Source: Poritiphilus flavus
GTDB taxonomy: Bacteria; Bacteroidota; Bacteroidia; Flavobacteriales; Flavobacteriaceae
Direction: 5' to 3'
Assembly (NCBI RefSeq): GCF_009901585.1
Contig: NZ_WXYO01000002.1
Location: 590,769 to 654,768 of the forward strand
DNA: 64,000 nt
The notes under the pieces were generated by a model that did no database searches, was not told where the DNA came from, and saw only the letters and a program-made list of their open reading frames with translations. Shown here piece by piece: positions 1-9,407 of the stretch. Positions within the stretch are counted from its first letter, which is position 1. Every line of letters starts with the position of its first letter. A program made the position numbers and the translations under genes.

Positions 1-76
1 ATCACTTTGTACGACCGATTACACGAAGTCGTACGCATTTAAATCAGTTCGGATTCCGGTATGCAGAAAGTAAAAC

Positions 77-1183
77 CTACGAATGCATTTTAAGGAATTC
101 AGTAGGGGTAAGGCCGGTCTTCGCCTTGAATTGGGTGTTGAAAGAGGACTTGGAATTAAAGCCAACGGCATACATAACTTCCAGCACGGTAAGTTTGGGA
201 TCGTCCCTTTCTTCCAGCATTTGCTTGGCAGCTTCAATTCTGTAGCCGTTTATAAGGTCAAAAAAATTCTTTCCCAGCCGCTCATTGATCACCTGCGACA
301 GCTTTCTGCTTGAAGTTCCCACCGCTTTAGACAATCCATCCAATGTCAGTTCAGGATCCAGAAAGAGTTGTTCCTCATCCAGTGCCTTAAGGATCAGTTC
401 CGCTACGGAAAGCGACTCTTCCTCGCCCAGACGGCTGGCGGCGTATTTCTCTTGCTCCTGAGCCTGTATTAAGAACGAAGGTTGGTCCAATGCCTTGAAA
501 ATCAATCGGGCTATGAATATGCCGGTAGTCAATTGTATAAGCAACAGGCTGAATTCAAAAAAGTCCCGATATCCCCCAAATTGCAGCGTACTGTTTATCA
601 CAGAAATTATCATCACAATGATAAGGGCATTCAGAAGTTGCCTCAACCAGTTCAGATTGTTGTGCGAGTAGAACTGTTTTATACGATATGTGGCTTTGCT
701 GATGAGTCGTTTGGATATCAATAAGTACCAAAAGAAATGCAGGTAGATCAATAGAAAAACAAAATAGGCCTCCCAGGGTTGTTGCAGGGAAATAACCTGT
801 TCCAGAATAGCTATTTTTGTTTCTCTGGGTCTGATATGGTAAACCAGTACAATGAGCAATATCCCAGCCAGGAAGGGAATCAGATGTAACAGGTCTGCTT
901 TCCGGAGCTTCCTTTCCGGATCTAATGTATTCCTTGTATATGCGTAGATCAGGGGCCCGTAAAGGAAAATAAAGGGCTCTGTTAAAAGTGCCAGGTTGGG
1001 GTAATCCAGGTAAAAGCCGTTAAGCATTAAGAGGCCATCGAGAAAATCAAGGGCCCAGAAGAGAAAAAACAAGCCCAGGAACCGATTGACCATAGTTCTA
1101 CCTCTTTGAGTTCCCAGCAGGAACAACCCAAGTAATGCAAATAAGGTGATGCATATTACAGAAGTGATGGTAATCAAGCTCAT
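77..1183 (-). CDS. Membrane-anchored AraC-family transcriptional regulator
   Basis: This 368-residue protein has an N-terminal half (about residues 1-230) made of roughly seven hydrophobic segments. The C-terminal 100 residues form an AraC/XylS-type double helix-turn-helix, ending with the typical AVGFNSKSSFNTQFKAKTG second-helix signature. Such 7TM-AraC regulators are common in Bacteroidota and are thought to sense a signal at the membrane and activate nearby genes. The gene diverges from the sodium:solute symporter operon across a 104-base gap, so it is the natural candidate regulator of the sugar locus that follows; this is inference. It is the only recognisable DNA-binding regulator in the first 33 kb. 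The ligand is unknown. Confidence 0.9.
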   Translation of the reverse strand: MSLITITSVICITLFALLGLFLLGTQRGRTMVNRFLGLFFLFWALDFLDGLLMLNGFYLDYPNLALLTEPFIFLYGPLIYAYTRNTLDPERKLRKADLLHLIPFLAGILLIVLVYHIRPRETKIAILEQVISLQQPWEAYFVFLLIYLHFFWYLLISKRLISKATYRIKQFYSHNNLNWLRQLLNALIIVMIISVINSTLQFGGYRDFFEFSLLLIQLTTGIFIARLIFKALDQPSFLIQAQEQEKYAASRLGEEESLSVAELILKALDEEQLFLDPELTLDGLSKAVGTSSRKLSQVINERLGKNFFDLINGYRIEAAKQMLEERDDPKLTVLEVMYAVGFNSKSSFNTQFKAKTGLTPTEFLKMHS

Positions 1184-1287
1184 TTTATAATTTCTACCTA
1201 CTAAGCACCTTCATTTAAGCCTTAATCTAAGAAATAATAATATATTTAGTGCTTCCAAAAATGCAATTAACTATTTAGCCACCCGCC

Positions 1288-3117
1288 TTGTCATTATCAG
1301 TTTGGGATATTGGAATTGTAATCGCTTATGTGATAGGTATCCTGGCGCTGGGATTCTATTTATCCAAACGCTCTTCCAAGAACCTGGAGTCTTATTTTCT
1401 AGGGGGTAACAAACTACCGTGGTACTATCTGGGGCTTAGCAACGCCTCCGGAATGTTTGATATTTCCGGGACCATGTGGACCGTGGGCATACTGTTTGTA
1501 TACGGTCTAAAAAGCGCCTGGCTACCCTGGCTATGGCCAGTCTGGAATCAGGTATTCGTATTCGTGTACCTGGCGATCTGGATGAGAAGGTCTAACGTAA
1601 TGACCGGCGCAGAGTGGATTACCTTTCGTTTTGGAGACGGGAAAGGGGCAAAGCTCTCCCATATCATTGTGGTAATTTTTGCGGTGATCAGTGTACTTGG
1701 GTTCATAGCCTATTTCTTTGAAGGAATAGGCAAGTACTGCACCTCTATCCTTCCCTGGGACCTTGCTTTCGAGTTCCTGGGCTACAAGATCAGCTCCGAA
1801 AGAAGCTATGCCTTGATCATATGCGGACTTACTTCCCTATATACAGTAAAAGGAGGTATGCACTCCGTGGTAGCTACAGAGGTGATGCAATTTGTGATCA
1901 TGACTATCGCCTGTGTTGGTGTGGGTATTGTTGGATATAATCTGGTGCAGGCCGGGCAGGTAGAAGCTGTAGTTCCCGAAGGCTGGAATGATCTTTGGTT
2001 TGGCTGGAACCTGGATCTGGATTGGAGCGGCACCCCTTTTCCACAGGTCAATGATAAAATCGCGAATGACGGATTTACACTTTTCGGAGCTCTCTTTATG
2101 CTCATGGTACTCAAAGGGATATTTGCCTCCATTGCAGGCCCCGTTCCCAGTTATGATATGCAGCGGATCCTTGCCACAAAAACACCGGCAGAGGCCGCAA
2201 AAATGAGCTTCCTGACCGTGACGGTATTGTTCATTCCCCGTTACTTCATGATCATCGGCTTTACCGTCTTGTCCCTGGTGTATCTGGGTCCGGAATTGAC
2301 CGCCATGGGAGATGCTATTGATTTTGAAAAAGTACTGCCATTAGCTATAAACAACTTCCTTCCGGTAGGTCTAAAGGGATTGATGCTTGCCGGATTCCTG
2401 GCAGCTTTCATGGGTACCTTTGCGGCATTTGTGAACTCTGCGCCGGCCTATATCGTGAATGACATTTACAAAAAGTACATCAGGCCGGGGGCATCGGATA
2501 AGAGGCTTGTTCGACTGAGTATCCTTTCTTCCATTTTGCTTGTCATGGTAGGGATATTCTTCGGATTCAATGCCGGCTCCCTGAATACGCTTATACTTTG
2601 GTTGAGTTCTGCATTGTATGGCGGATATGTGGCAGCCAATGTCTTGAAATGGGTTTGGTGGCGCTTTACTGGACACGGTTATTTCTGGGGAATGCTTTTC
2701 GGGCTGATCGCTTCAACCACCAAGCTTTTCTTCTTTCCGGAATACGTGGATATTTTTGTTTTCCCTATCATCTTCCTCTTTGCTATGATCGGTTGTATTG
2801 TAGGGACTTATTTAAAGCCGTTGCCCAACCGGGAACAGGTAAAACAGTTTTACAAGCAGACCAGGCCCTGGGGATTCTGGGGACCTATTCGTGACGAGGT
2901 GATCAGGGAAGACCCTTCCTTTATGCCAAATAAGGACTTTAAAAGGGATTCTTTTAACATAGTAGTGGGGATAATATGGCAGTTAGCCCAGGTAGTAATT
3001 CCAATTTATTTCATGCTTAGGGAAAATACGGAAATGCTCATTTGGAGTGCGGTACTCATACTCACCAGCTATCTCTTAAAGAAGTATTGGTGGGATAAGC
3101 TTGAGAAAAACACCTAA
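1288..3117 (+). CDS. Sodium:solute symporter (SSS family) permease
   Basis: This 609-residue polytopic membrane protein carries the SSS N-terminal pattern (DIGIVIAYVIGILALGFYLS, then SYFLGGNKLPWYYLGLSNAS) and about 13-14 hydrophobic segments. Family members couple sodium influx to uptake of sugars, sugar acids, sialic acids or other small organics across the inner membrane. The reading frame opens with TTG at 1288; no ATG gives the conserved N-terminus, so a TTG start is likely. A TATATTTA box at 1241-1248 could be the -7 element. It is the first gene of an operon with DUF4434, AGE epimerase, GHL10 and FAD oxidoreductase genes, which suggests a monosaccharide or related substrate. The exact substrate cannot be read from the sequence. 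Confidence 0.93.
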   Translation: MSLSVWDIGIVIAYVIGILALGFYLSKRSSKNLESYFLGGNKLPWYYLGLSNASGMFDISGTMWTVGILFVYGLKSAWLPWLWPVWNQVFVFVYLAIWMRRSNVMTGAEWITFRFGDGKGAKLSHIIVVIFAVISVLGFIAYFFEGIGKYCTSILPWDLAFEFLGYKISSERSYALIICGLTSLYTVKGGMHSVVATEVMQFVIMTIACVGVGIVGYNLVQAGQVEAVVPEGWNDLWFGWNLDLDWSGTPFPQVNDKIANDGFTLFGALFMLMVLKGIFASIAGPVPSYDMQRILATKTPAEAAKMSFLTVTVLFIPRYFMIIGFTVLSLVYLGPELTAMGDAIDFEKVLPLAINNFLPVGLKGLMLAGFLAAFMGTFAAFVNSAPAYIVNDIYKKYIRPGASDKRLVRLSILSSILLVMVGIFFGFNAGSLNTLILWLSSALYGGYVAANVLKWVWWRFTGHGYFWGMLFGLIASTTKLFFFPEYVDIFVFPIIFLFAMIGCIVGTYLKPLPNREQVKQFYKQTRPWGFWGPIRDEVIREDPSFMPNKDFKRDSFNIVVGIIWQLAQVVIPIYFMLRENTEMLIWSAVLILTSYLLKKYWWDKLEKNT

Positions 3118-3129
3118 CTTAAGTTTGTA

Positions 3130-4062
3130 ATGAAGATAAGCGGCACTTTTTTAGATGAAATAAGCCATGACATTCCCCATCAGAACTGGGGTGAAAAAGA
3201 ATGGGACAATGACTTTGCCCATATGAAAGCCATGGGAATTGATACAGTAATTCTGATCAGGGCCGGATATCGCGACTACCTCACATATCCCTCCGCCTAT
3301 CTGATAGATCAAAAGGGTTGTTTTAAACCACCTAAGGATCTGGTTCAACTTTTCCTGGATCTCTCCTCCAAACACGGAATGCGGTTTTATTTTGGCACTT
3401 ATGATAGCGGGGTTTATTGGGATACAGGGGATATGCAGCAGGAGGTAGATATCAATCTTTTTTTAATTGAAGAGGCCTTTGGGAAATATGGACAACATCC
3501 CAGTTTTGCAGGATGGTACCTTAGCCTGGAATTGAGCAGGAAGACCAAAGGGGCTATAGAGGCCATAAGTGGCCTGGGGAAACACTGCAAACAGATTAGT
3601 GATGGATTACCAGTGCTGATCTCTCCCTGGATAGATGGCAAAAAAGCCGTAAACAGCAAGACTCATCTCCTGGAAAAAATGGAGGCGGTAAGCCTTCAAC
3701 AACACGAGCAGGAATGGGATGAGATCTTTTCCGGGATTCGGGACCATATAGACGTGGTCGCTTTCCAGGATGGCCAGGTGGAGATAGGAGAATTGGAGGA
3801 TTATTTGACACTAAACAAGGCCCTTGCTGATAAGCACGGACTAAAGTCCTGGACGAATTCAGAATCCTTCGACAGGGATATGCCTATCAAATTCCTGCCG
3901 ATAAAATTTGAGAAATTGTTACTGAAACTGGAAGCGGCGAAACGGGCCGGATGTGAAAAAGCCATCACTTTTGAATTTTCCCATTTTATGAGTCCGCAGT
4001 CTGCTTATCCGCAGGCCGGGCATCTTTATAACCGCTATAAGGAACACTTCAATACATTGTGA
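3130..4062 (+). CDS. DUF4434 family TIM-barrel protein
   Basis: This 310-residue protein matches the DUF4434 family, a glycoside-hydrolase-like barrel often found beside carbohydrate genes. It begins MKISGTFLDEISHDIPHQNW and has the family-like segments HMKAMGIDTVILIRAG and FAGWYLSLEL. No signal peptide or membrane segment is visible, so it should be cytoplasmic, unlike the exported GHL10 protein two genes downstream. It starts 12 bases after the symporter stop and ends 19 bases before the AGE epimerase gene, so the genes are probably cotranscribed. The biochemical activity of the family is not established as far as I know; an action on an imported glycoside is only inferred from context. Confidence 0.8.
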   Translation: MKISGTFLDEISHDIPHQNWGEKEWDNDFAHMKAMGIDTVILIRAGYRDYLTYPSAYLIDQKGCFKPPKDLVQLFLDLSSKHGMRFYFGTYDSGVYWDTGDMQQEVDINLFLIEEAFGKYGQHPSFAGWYLSLELSRKTKGAIEAISGLGKHCKQISDGLPVLISPWIDGKKAVNSKTHLLEKMEAVSLQQHEQEWDEIFSGIRDHIDVVAFQDGQVEIGELEDYLTLNKALADKHGLKSWTNSESFDRDMPIKFLPIKFEKLLLKLEAAKRAGCEKAITFEFSHFMSPQSAYPQAGHLYNRYKEHFNTL

Positions 4063-4081
4063 ACATTCCCTTAATGGTAAT

Positions 4082-5239
4082 ATGCAGGAGTACACGGACA
4101 TATACAAAAAGGAGCTTTTAGAGCAGATCATCCCCTTTTGGGAAGCACACTCCCTGGATATGGACTACGGAGGTTATTTCAGTTGCTTAACTCCTGGAGG
4201 TGAAGTTTACGATACCGATAAATTCCTTTGGCTACAGGCAAGGCAGCTTTGGATGTTTGGCAAGCTCTACAAAGAGGTGGAATCCAGGAAATCCTGGAAA
4301 AAAATCGCCCTGAATGGGGCAGAATTCTTGTCAAAACATGGGCGGGATACTGAGGGGAATTGGTATTTTTCACTGGATCGAAAAGGGAATCCTCTGGTAC
4401 AACCATATAATATTTTTTCCGATTGCTTTGCGGCTATGGCATTCGGGAAACTTTATGAGATAGAGCCCAGAGCGGAATTCGCTGAAATTGCCCGGAACAC
4501 TTTCGACAATATTCTTAGCAGGAGACAAAATCCCAAGGGGATATACACTAAAGCATTTCCCGGGACCAGGCAGCTTAAAAACTTCGCTTTGCCAATGATC
4601 CTTTGCAATTTGACACTGGAATTGGAGCCGGTACTGGGTTCAGAAGACATTCTGGATTTTACGGATGAATTGGTGGAGATGATCATGAGCCAGTTTTTAG
4701 ACGAAAAAAGTGGACTGGTTCTTGAAAATATAGGACCAAATGGGGAGTTTGTGAACAGTTTCGAAGGGAGATTGCTCAATCCCGGCCATGCTATAGAAGC
4801 CATGTGGTTTCTGATGAATATCGGTCTTAGAAAAAATGATCAGGACCTGATCGCGAAGGCCGAGGAGGTCATGTACCGGCAGTTAGAGCACGGCTGGGAT
4901 GAAAAGTACGGAGGTCTGTTCTACTTCATGGATATTAAGGGGCATCCACCCCAGCAACTGGAATGGGACCAAAAACTTTGGTGGGTTCATATGGAAGCGC
5001 TGGTAGCCTTGGCTAAAGCCTATGCCTGTAATGGAAGTGCAAGGGCTGCCGAATGGTTTGAGAGGGTTCATACATATGCCTGGCAGCATTTCCGGGATAT
5101 GGAAAATGGAGGAGAATGGTATGGTTATCTAAACCGACAGGGGCAGGTGTTACTCCATTTGAAAGGAGGTAAGTGGAAAGGCTGTTTTCATATCCCCAGA
5201 GGCATGCTAGAGATCTGGAAGACTTTGGAACAGCTTTAA
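4082..5239 (+). CDS. AGE-family 2-epimerase/isomerase
   Basis: This 385-residue cytoplasmic protein belongs to the N-acylglucosamine 2-epimerase superfamily, an alpha6/alpha6 barrel. Hallmarks visible are RLLNPGHAIEAMWF with the catalytic-type His, KLWWVHMEAL, and the C-terminal GCFHIPRGMLE containing a conserved His. Members interconvert GlcNAc/ManNAc, glucose/mannose at the reducing end of disaccharides, or isomerise mannose/fructose-type sugars by proton transfer at C2. The length fits the family (about 390-410). No sialate lyase or GlcNAc-6-phosphate gene lies nearby, so a sialic acid role is not supported, and cellobiose or mannose-type chemistry is equally possible. It sits in the symporter operon. 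Confidence 0.9.
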   Translation: MQEYTDIYKKELLEQIIPFWEAHSLDMDYGGYFSCLTPGGEVYDTDKFLWLQARQLWMFGKLYKEVESRKSWKKIALNGAEFLSKHGRDTEGNWYFSLDRKGNPLVQPYNIFSDCFAAMAFGKLYEIEPRAEFAEIARNTFDNILSRRQNPKGIYTKAFPGTRQLKNFALPMILCNLTLELEPVLGSEDILDFTDELVEMIMSQFLDEKSGLVLENIGPNGEFVNSFEGRLLNPGHAIEAMWFLMNIGLRKNDQDLIAKAEEVMYRQLEHGWDEKYGGLFYFMDIKGHPPQQLEWDQKLWWVHMEALVALAKAYACNGSARAAEWFERVHTYAWQHFRDMENGGEWYGYLNRQGQVLLHLKGGKWKGCFHIPRGMLEIWKTLEQL

Positions 5240-5262
5240 ATAACGCTTTGAATTGACCCAAT

Positions 5263-6357
5263 ATGGCTTTAAAAAAATGTGTGATCCTTGGTTTGGTATT
5301 GCTGATTACCGAGATGGGCCTGTCACAGGATTTAAGAGGGTTCTGGCTTACCGATGTTGCCAGTAAAGCCCTGGACTCCCCTGAAGGCATAAAGAAGGTT
5401 GTGGGCGATTGCAAAGCAGCAGGTTTTTCACAGATCTACGTGGTGGTTTGGAATAGGGGTTATACCCTCTATCCCAGTGAGCTGATGCAAAACACCTTTG
5501 GCAAAATGGTTAGCCCCAGGTTTAAAGACAGGGATATTCTAAAAGAACTTATAAACGAAGCCCATAAGGAACAAATTGAGGTACATGCCTGGTTTGAGTT
5601 CGGTTTTTCATCCTCTTACCAGGAAGAGGATGGAGGGCATATTATCCGCGCGAAACCGCACTGGGCCGCTTTAGATAATCAGGGTAATTTGGTTGAGAAA
5701 AATGGGTTTCAGTGGATGAATGCCTTTCTGCCAGAAGTACAGGACTTTCTTATCTCAATGATCCTGGAAGTTATACGGAATTACGAGGTGGATGGGATAC
5801 AAGGGGATGATAGGCTTCCGGCAAACCCCTCAACTGCCGGTTACGACCCCCATACCTTAAAACTTTACAGAGCAGAGAACAACGGAGCGGATCCACCGCA
5901 AGACTATAAAGACCCTGATTGGGTGAACTGGAGGGCAAATAAGCTGAATGACTTTGCAAAGCGAATTTATACGGAAGTCAAAACCTCAGATCCCAAAATG
6001 ATCGTCAGTATGGCGCCAAGTATTTTTCCCTGGAGTAAGGAGGAATATCTTCAGGATTGGCCCACCTGGTTAGAAAACGACTGGGTAGACTATGTAATAC
6101 CCCAGGTTTATCGCTACAACCTCAAGGCCTATAAAAAGACTCTTGATGCTAATTTGGAATTTATTTCAGAGGAAGACCGTAGTCGTTTTATTCCCGGGAT
6201 TCTCCTGAAGGTTGACCAATATGCTCCAAGTAGAAATTTCCTCAAAAAAATGATCAGAACAAACCGAAAAAGAGGGCTGCAGGATGAGGTTTTTTTCTTT
6301 TATGAAGGCCTGAAGGTGCACAAGGATTTTTTTAATAATTTGTACAAAAGACTTTAG
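5263..6357 (+). CDS. Exported family-10-like glycosyl hydrolase (GHL10/DUF187)
   Basis: This 364-residue protein starts with a cleavable signal peptide (about residues 1-22). It then has the GHL10 barrel typical of DUF187: LRGFWLTDVASKAL near the N-terminus, AGFSQIYVVVWNRG, HAWFEFGF, and VDGIQGDDR, the region where family members carry acidic residues. GHL10 proteins are predicted glycosidases acting outside the cytoplasm. The gene lies 23 bases after the AGE epimerase and 2 bases before the FAD oxidoreductase, so it is firmly part of the symporter operon. The pairing with a cytoplasmic DUF4434 protein suggests two related barrels working on either side of the inner membrane. The substrate is unknown. 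Confidence 0.85.
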   Translation: MALKKCVILGLVLLITEMGLSQDLRGFWLTDVASKALDSPEGIKKVVGDCKAAGFSQIYVVVWNRGYTLYPSELMQNTFGKMVSPRFKDRDILKELINEAHKEQIEVHAWFEFGFSSSYQEEDGGHIIRAKPHWAALDNQGNLVEKNGFQWMNAFLPEVQDFLISMILEVIRNYEVDGIQGDDRLPANPSTAGYDPHTLKLYRAENNGADPPQDYKDPDWVNWRANKLNDFAKRIYTEVKTSDPKMIVSMAPSIFPWSKEEYLQDWPTWLENDWVDYVIPQVYRYNLKAYKKTLDANLEFISEEDRSRFIPGILLKVDQYAPSRNFLKKMIRTNRKRGLQDEVFFFYEGLKVHKDFFNNLYKRL

Positions 6358-6359
6358 CC

Positions 6360-8222
6360 ATGCGGAAGACACGCCCACTCAGCCTGATCTCCTTAGTATT
6401 CTGTTTCTTTTTTTTGATTTCCTCATCTGCTTTGGCGCAGCAAGAAGTAGACGTCCTGATCATAGGAGGAGGAGCTGGTGGAACGGCCGCAGGCATACAG
6501 GCAGCGAGAATGGGTACCTCGGTATTGATACTTGAAGAAACTCCCTGGTTGGGCGGAATGCTCACTTCCGCAGGTGTATCTGCTATTGATGGGAATCATC
6601 TCATGCCCTCCGGGATCTGGGGCGAATTCAGACAGGCTTTGTACGACCATTACGGAGGTGCAAAAGCGGTGGCTACCGGCTGGGTAAGCCATACGCTTTT
6701 TGAGCCCTCCACAGGAAATCGAATTCTAAAGCAAATGGCGGATTTGCCCAATTTAAAGAAAGCCTATGGGGCCATCTATACCTCTATTCAACAAATTCCT
6801 GGAGGTTGGCAGGTGGAATGGGAACAGAATGGAGCACAAAATGCCACCAAAACCAAAATTCTTATAGATGGTACAGAAACTGGTGATTTGTTGCCATTGG
6901 TTGGTGCTGGTTTTCGACTCGGGATGGATTCCAAACAAGATACAGGAGAAGCGGAAGCCCCCGAAAGTGCAAACAACATCGTTCAGGACCTTACTTATGT
7001 GGCCATTTTGGAGGATGTTGTAACTGCCAGGGGCAGAAAAGGAAAGGTCAGAAAACCCAAGGGTTACGATGCCGCCGCTTTTGATTGTTGCTGTAAACGG
7101 GAAGGGGGCGAAATGTTCGGAGCGGTTTCGGATTGTGAACAGATGCTCAACTACGGAAAGCTGCCTAATGGGAAATACATGATCAACTGGCCGAATTGTG
7201 GCAATGATTATTATCTCAATTGGCCTGAACTAAGTAAAGAAGAACGCCTTGATCGACTGGAGGAAGCCAAAAGACACACCCTTGGTTTTGTTTATTATAT
7301 CCAACAGGAACTCGGCTTTAAAAACCTGAGACTGGCCGATGAATTCCCAACTAAGGACAATATGCCTTTCATTGCTTACGATAGGGAAGCCAGGAGGATG
7401 AAAGGCAAAGTATTTTTGACAGCAGACCATTTGGAAAGCCCCTTCAACTTTAATTACTACAAAACGGGTATTGCAGTTGGCGACTACCCCATAGACCATC
7501 ACCACGATAAAAACCCTGAGGCCCCTGAGATTGATTTTATCAATATAAAGGTCCCCAGTTATAATATCCCGATGGGTAGCCTTGTCCCTGAAACAACTCC
7601 GAATTTCCTGGTTGCTGAAAAGAACATAAGTGTATCCAACATTGTTAACGGTACTACCAGGCTGCAACCGGTTGTTTTAGGGATTGGCCAGGCGGCAGGA
7701 GCATTGGCAGCTACAGCTGTGTTAGAAGGCCAATCTCCCGAAGAGGTCTCTATTCGAAAAGTACAACAGTCCCTGCTCCAGGCAAAGGCCTATATCATGC
7801 CCTATATCGATACGGCACCAGATGATCCGGCATTTGAGGCCATGCAGCGCATAGGAGCTTCAGGAGTGCTGAAAGGGATCGGAATTCCATACTTATGGGC
7901 CAATCAGACCTGGTTTTATCCGGAGCGCATTGTTTCAGAATTTGAATGGCATCAGGGAATGTTGCCCTATGCTCCAAAGTTGAAAGGTTTGCCGGCATCA
8001 GGAAAAGGTATTACCGCGGAATTTATAGGTAAAGCCCTGACAAAGATGGGCATGGAATACAATAGTGAAACGCTAATGCGAATTTGGCAAGAATCCAACC
8101 TCAAAGGAGAATTCCATGAGCAACGAGAATTAAACAGGAGGGAGGTAAGTCTGATAACCGACCTTATCTGTAAGCCATTCGAATATGAGCTGGATTTTAA
8201 TGGAGACCTGAAATCCCCATAG
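6360..8222 (+). CDS. Exported FAD-dependent oxidoreductase (FAD_oxidored type)
   Basis: This 620-residue protein has an N-terminal signal peptide (about residues 1-26, ending ALAQ). It is followed immediately by a dinucleotide-binding motif VLIIGGGAGGTAAG and by EETPWLGGMLTSAG, typical of the PF12831-like FAD oxidoreductases seen in carbohydrate loci of Bacteroidota and planctomycetes. A cluster of three cysteines occurs in FDCCCKREGG around residue 240. Substrates of the family are not well defined; oxidation of a sugar or glycoside is inferred from the neighbourhood. Only two bases separate it from the GHL10 gene, and it is the last gene of the operon, ending five bases before the stop of the convergent ThuA gene. 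Confidence 0.88.
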   Translation: MRKTRPLSLISLVFCFFFLISSSALAQQEVDVLIIGGGAGGTAAGIQAARMGTSVLILEETPWLGGMLTSAGVSAIDGNHLMPSGIWGEFRQALYDHYGGAKAVATGWVSHTLFEPSTGNRILKQMADLPNLKKAYGAIYTSIQQIPGGWQVEWEQNGAQNATKTKILIDGTETGDLLPLVGAGFRLGMDSKQDTGEAEAPESANNIVQDLTYVAILEDVVTARGRKGKVRKPKGYDAAAFDCCCKREGGEMFGAVSDCEQMLNYGKLPNGKYMINWPNCGNDYYLNWPELSKEERLDRLEEAKRHTLGFVYYIQQELGFKNLRLADEFPTKDNMPFIAYDREARRMKGKVFLTADHLESPFNFNYYKTGIAVGDYPIDHHHDKNPEAPEIDFINIKVPSYNIPMGSLVPETTPNFLVAEKNISVSNIVNGTTRLQPVVLGIGQAAGALAATAVLEGQSPEEVSIRKVQQSLLQAKAYIMPYIDTAPDDPAFEAMQRIGASGVLKGIGIPYLWANQTWFYPERIVSEFEWHQGMLPYAPKLKGLPASGKGITAEFIGKALTKMGMEYNSETLMRIWQESNLKGEFHEQRELNRREVSLITDLICKPFEYELDFNGDLKSP

Positions 8223-8227
8223 ATCCT

Positions 8228-9340
8228 TTACTCAAAATCCGCGATCCTGGGTTGTTTATCCTGCCAGTATTCATCGGTTTGGAAAGAATAAGCAGTAGGT
8301 TTATAGTCGCCTACCAATCCTACGTCACCTGCTTCAGGAACAGTCATGTCCAATCCCCAGTACACCGCGTTGACCAGTAGTCTTCTGGTACCTTCATTAA
8401 GTAGGTCACTGGAAGAGCCTATGGTACTTGTGAATGCTTTTCCTTTCTGCCCTCCAGGCAGCTGATAGCTTTTGGTCCAGGCTATGGGCATCAGGGTTTC
8501 ATTAACTTTTATCCCCTTATTGTTGACTTCCGCCAGCTCTGTGTCAGTCGGTTTCATTCCGAAAAAGATGTCTTCCTCATCAAATTCCCCGCTGCGGTTT
8601 ATCACCTGTCCGAGAATTACTGGCTCGCTATCTCCGGGTAAAGGTAACCTTACTTCATAAACATCCGTAGAGCCCCAGATGTCTCCATCCTTTATGCCAT
8701 TTGTAATGGGATGCGCCACTTCTTTATTTGCAATGACCCCACGCGTACTCTGATGCTTGTGATGGCCATGATGGGCCACCCAGTTCTCGCCCAATACCAA
8801 CCTGCCAAATCCGTCCTTCCAGGCTTCTTTATCACCCTTGTAGTAGTTGCCATAATGATGGTAATTAGAAGGAATACTGTCTGCAAAATTAAATGCGTGT
8901 GTAGCCGTTCTGATAGCTACCAGGGGCTTTCCTGCCATCAGATAATCATCAATATGCTTCATTTGCTCGTCAGGTAAGGCCCTGAATCGGGTGAATATTA
9001 GCATCAGATCGGCTTGGTTCAGATGTTCCAACCCTGGAATGTTCCCGGTGTAGTTTGGATCTATGATCCCTGGTTTGCCAGGCTGCTGGGCGAAAAGTAC
9101 GGTACAGCGGAACCCATGCCTCTGAGAGAGGATCTTTGCAAGTTGTGGCAGGGCCTCCTCCGAACGGTATTCTTCATCCCCGGAAACCAGCACAATATGT
9201 TTGGCCTCAGCTGTTTCGCCTTCATAGCTTAGCCATTCCTTCGGCTCTTGCTCAACAGCCTCCGCTGCTTTTGCGCTTTCTTTTTGCTCTTTACAAGACC
9301 ATAACACGGCCAATACTAATACAAATCTTAAATATTTCAC
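8228..9340 (-). CDS. ThuA-domain lipoprotein
   Basis: This 370-residue protein has a lipoprotein signal with lipobox LWSC (Cys at about residue 16). A ThuA-like domain follows (HIVLVSGDEEYRSEEALPQL, later LMIFTRFRALP and ATHAFNF), a fold related to class I glutamine amidotransferases. The first family member was linked to trehalose uptake or use in rhizobia. Members frequently lie beside Gfo/Idh/MocA dehydrogenases and PVC-type cytochromes, as here, but their reaction is still unclear to me. It should sit in the periplasm anchored to a membrane. It is the last gene of the minus-strand group MFS transporter - isomerase - ThuA, 67 bases downstream of the isomerase stop. Confidence 0.88.
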   Translation of the reverse strand: MKYLRFVLVLAVLWSCKEQKESAKAAEAVEQEPKEWLSYEGETAEAKHIVLVSGDEEYRSEEALPQLAKILSQRHGFRCTVLFAQQPGKPGIIDPNYTGNIPGLEHLNQADLMLIFTRFRALPDEQMKHIDDYLMAGKPLVAIRTATHAFNFADSIPSNYHHYGNYYKGDKEAWKDGFGRLVLGENWVAHHGHHKHQSTRGVIANKEVAHPITNGIKDGDIWGSTDVYEVRLPLPGDSEPVILGQVINRSGEFDEEDIFFGMKPTDTELAEVNNKGIKVNETLMPIAWTKSYQLPGGQKGKAFTSTIGSSSDLLNEGTRRLLVNAVYWGLDMTVPEAGDVGLVGDYKPTAYSFQTDEYWQDKQPRIADFE

Positions 9341-9407
9341 GATGGTGATTTCAAGTTAAATAAATTGCTTTGAAAACAGATAGAGTATCAACTCCTTCTG
9401 GTCGGGA

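Noticed and set aside
1203-1254. AAGCAC/GTGCTT inverted repeat between the AraC and symporter genes
   Set aside because: Six-base arms 40 bases apart are expected by chance in a 104-base gap, so no operator is claimed.
4082-5239. Sialic acid catabolism assignment for the AGE epimerase
   Set aside because: No sialate lyase, sialidase, kinase or GlcNAc-6-phosphate genes are in the window, so the family name alone is not enough.
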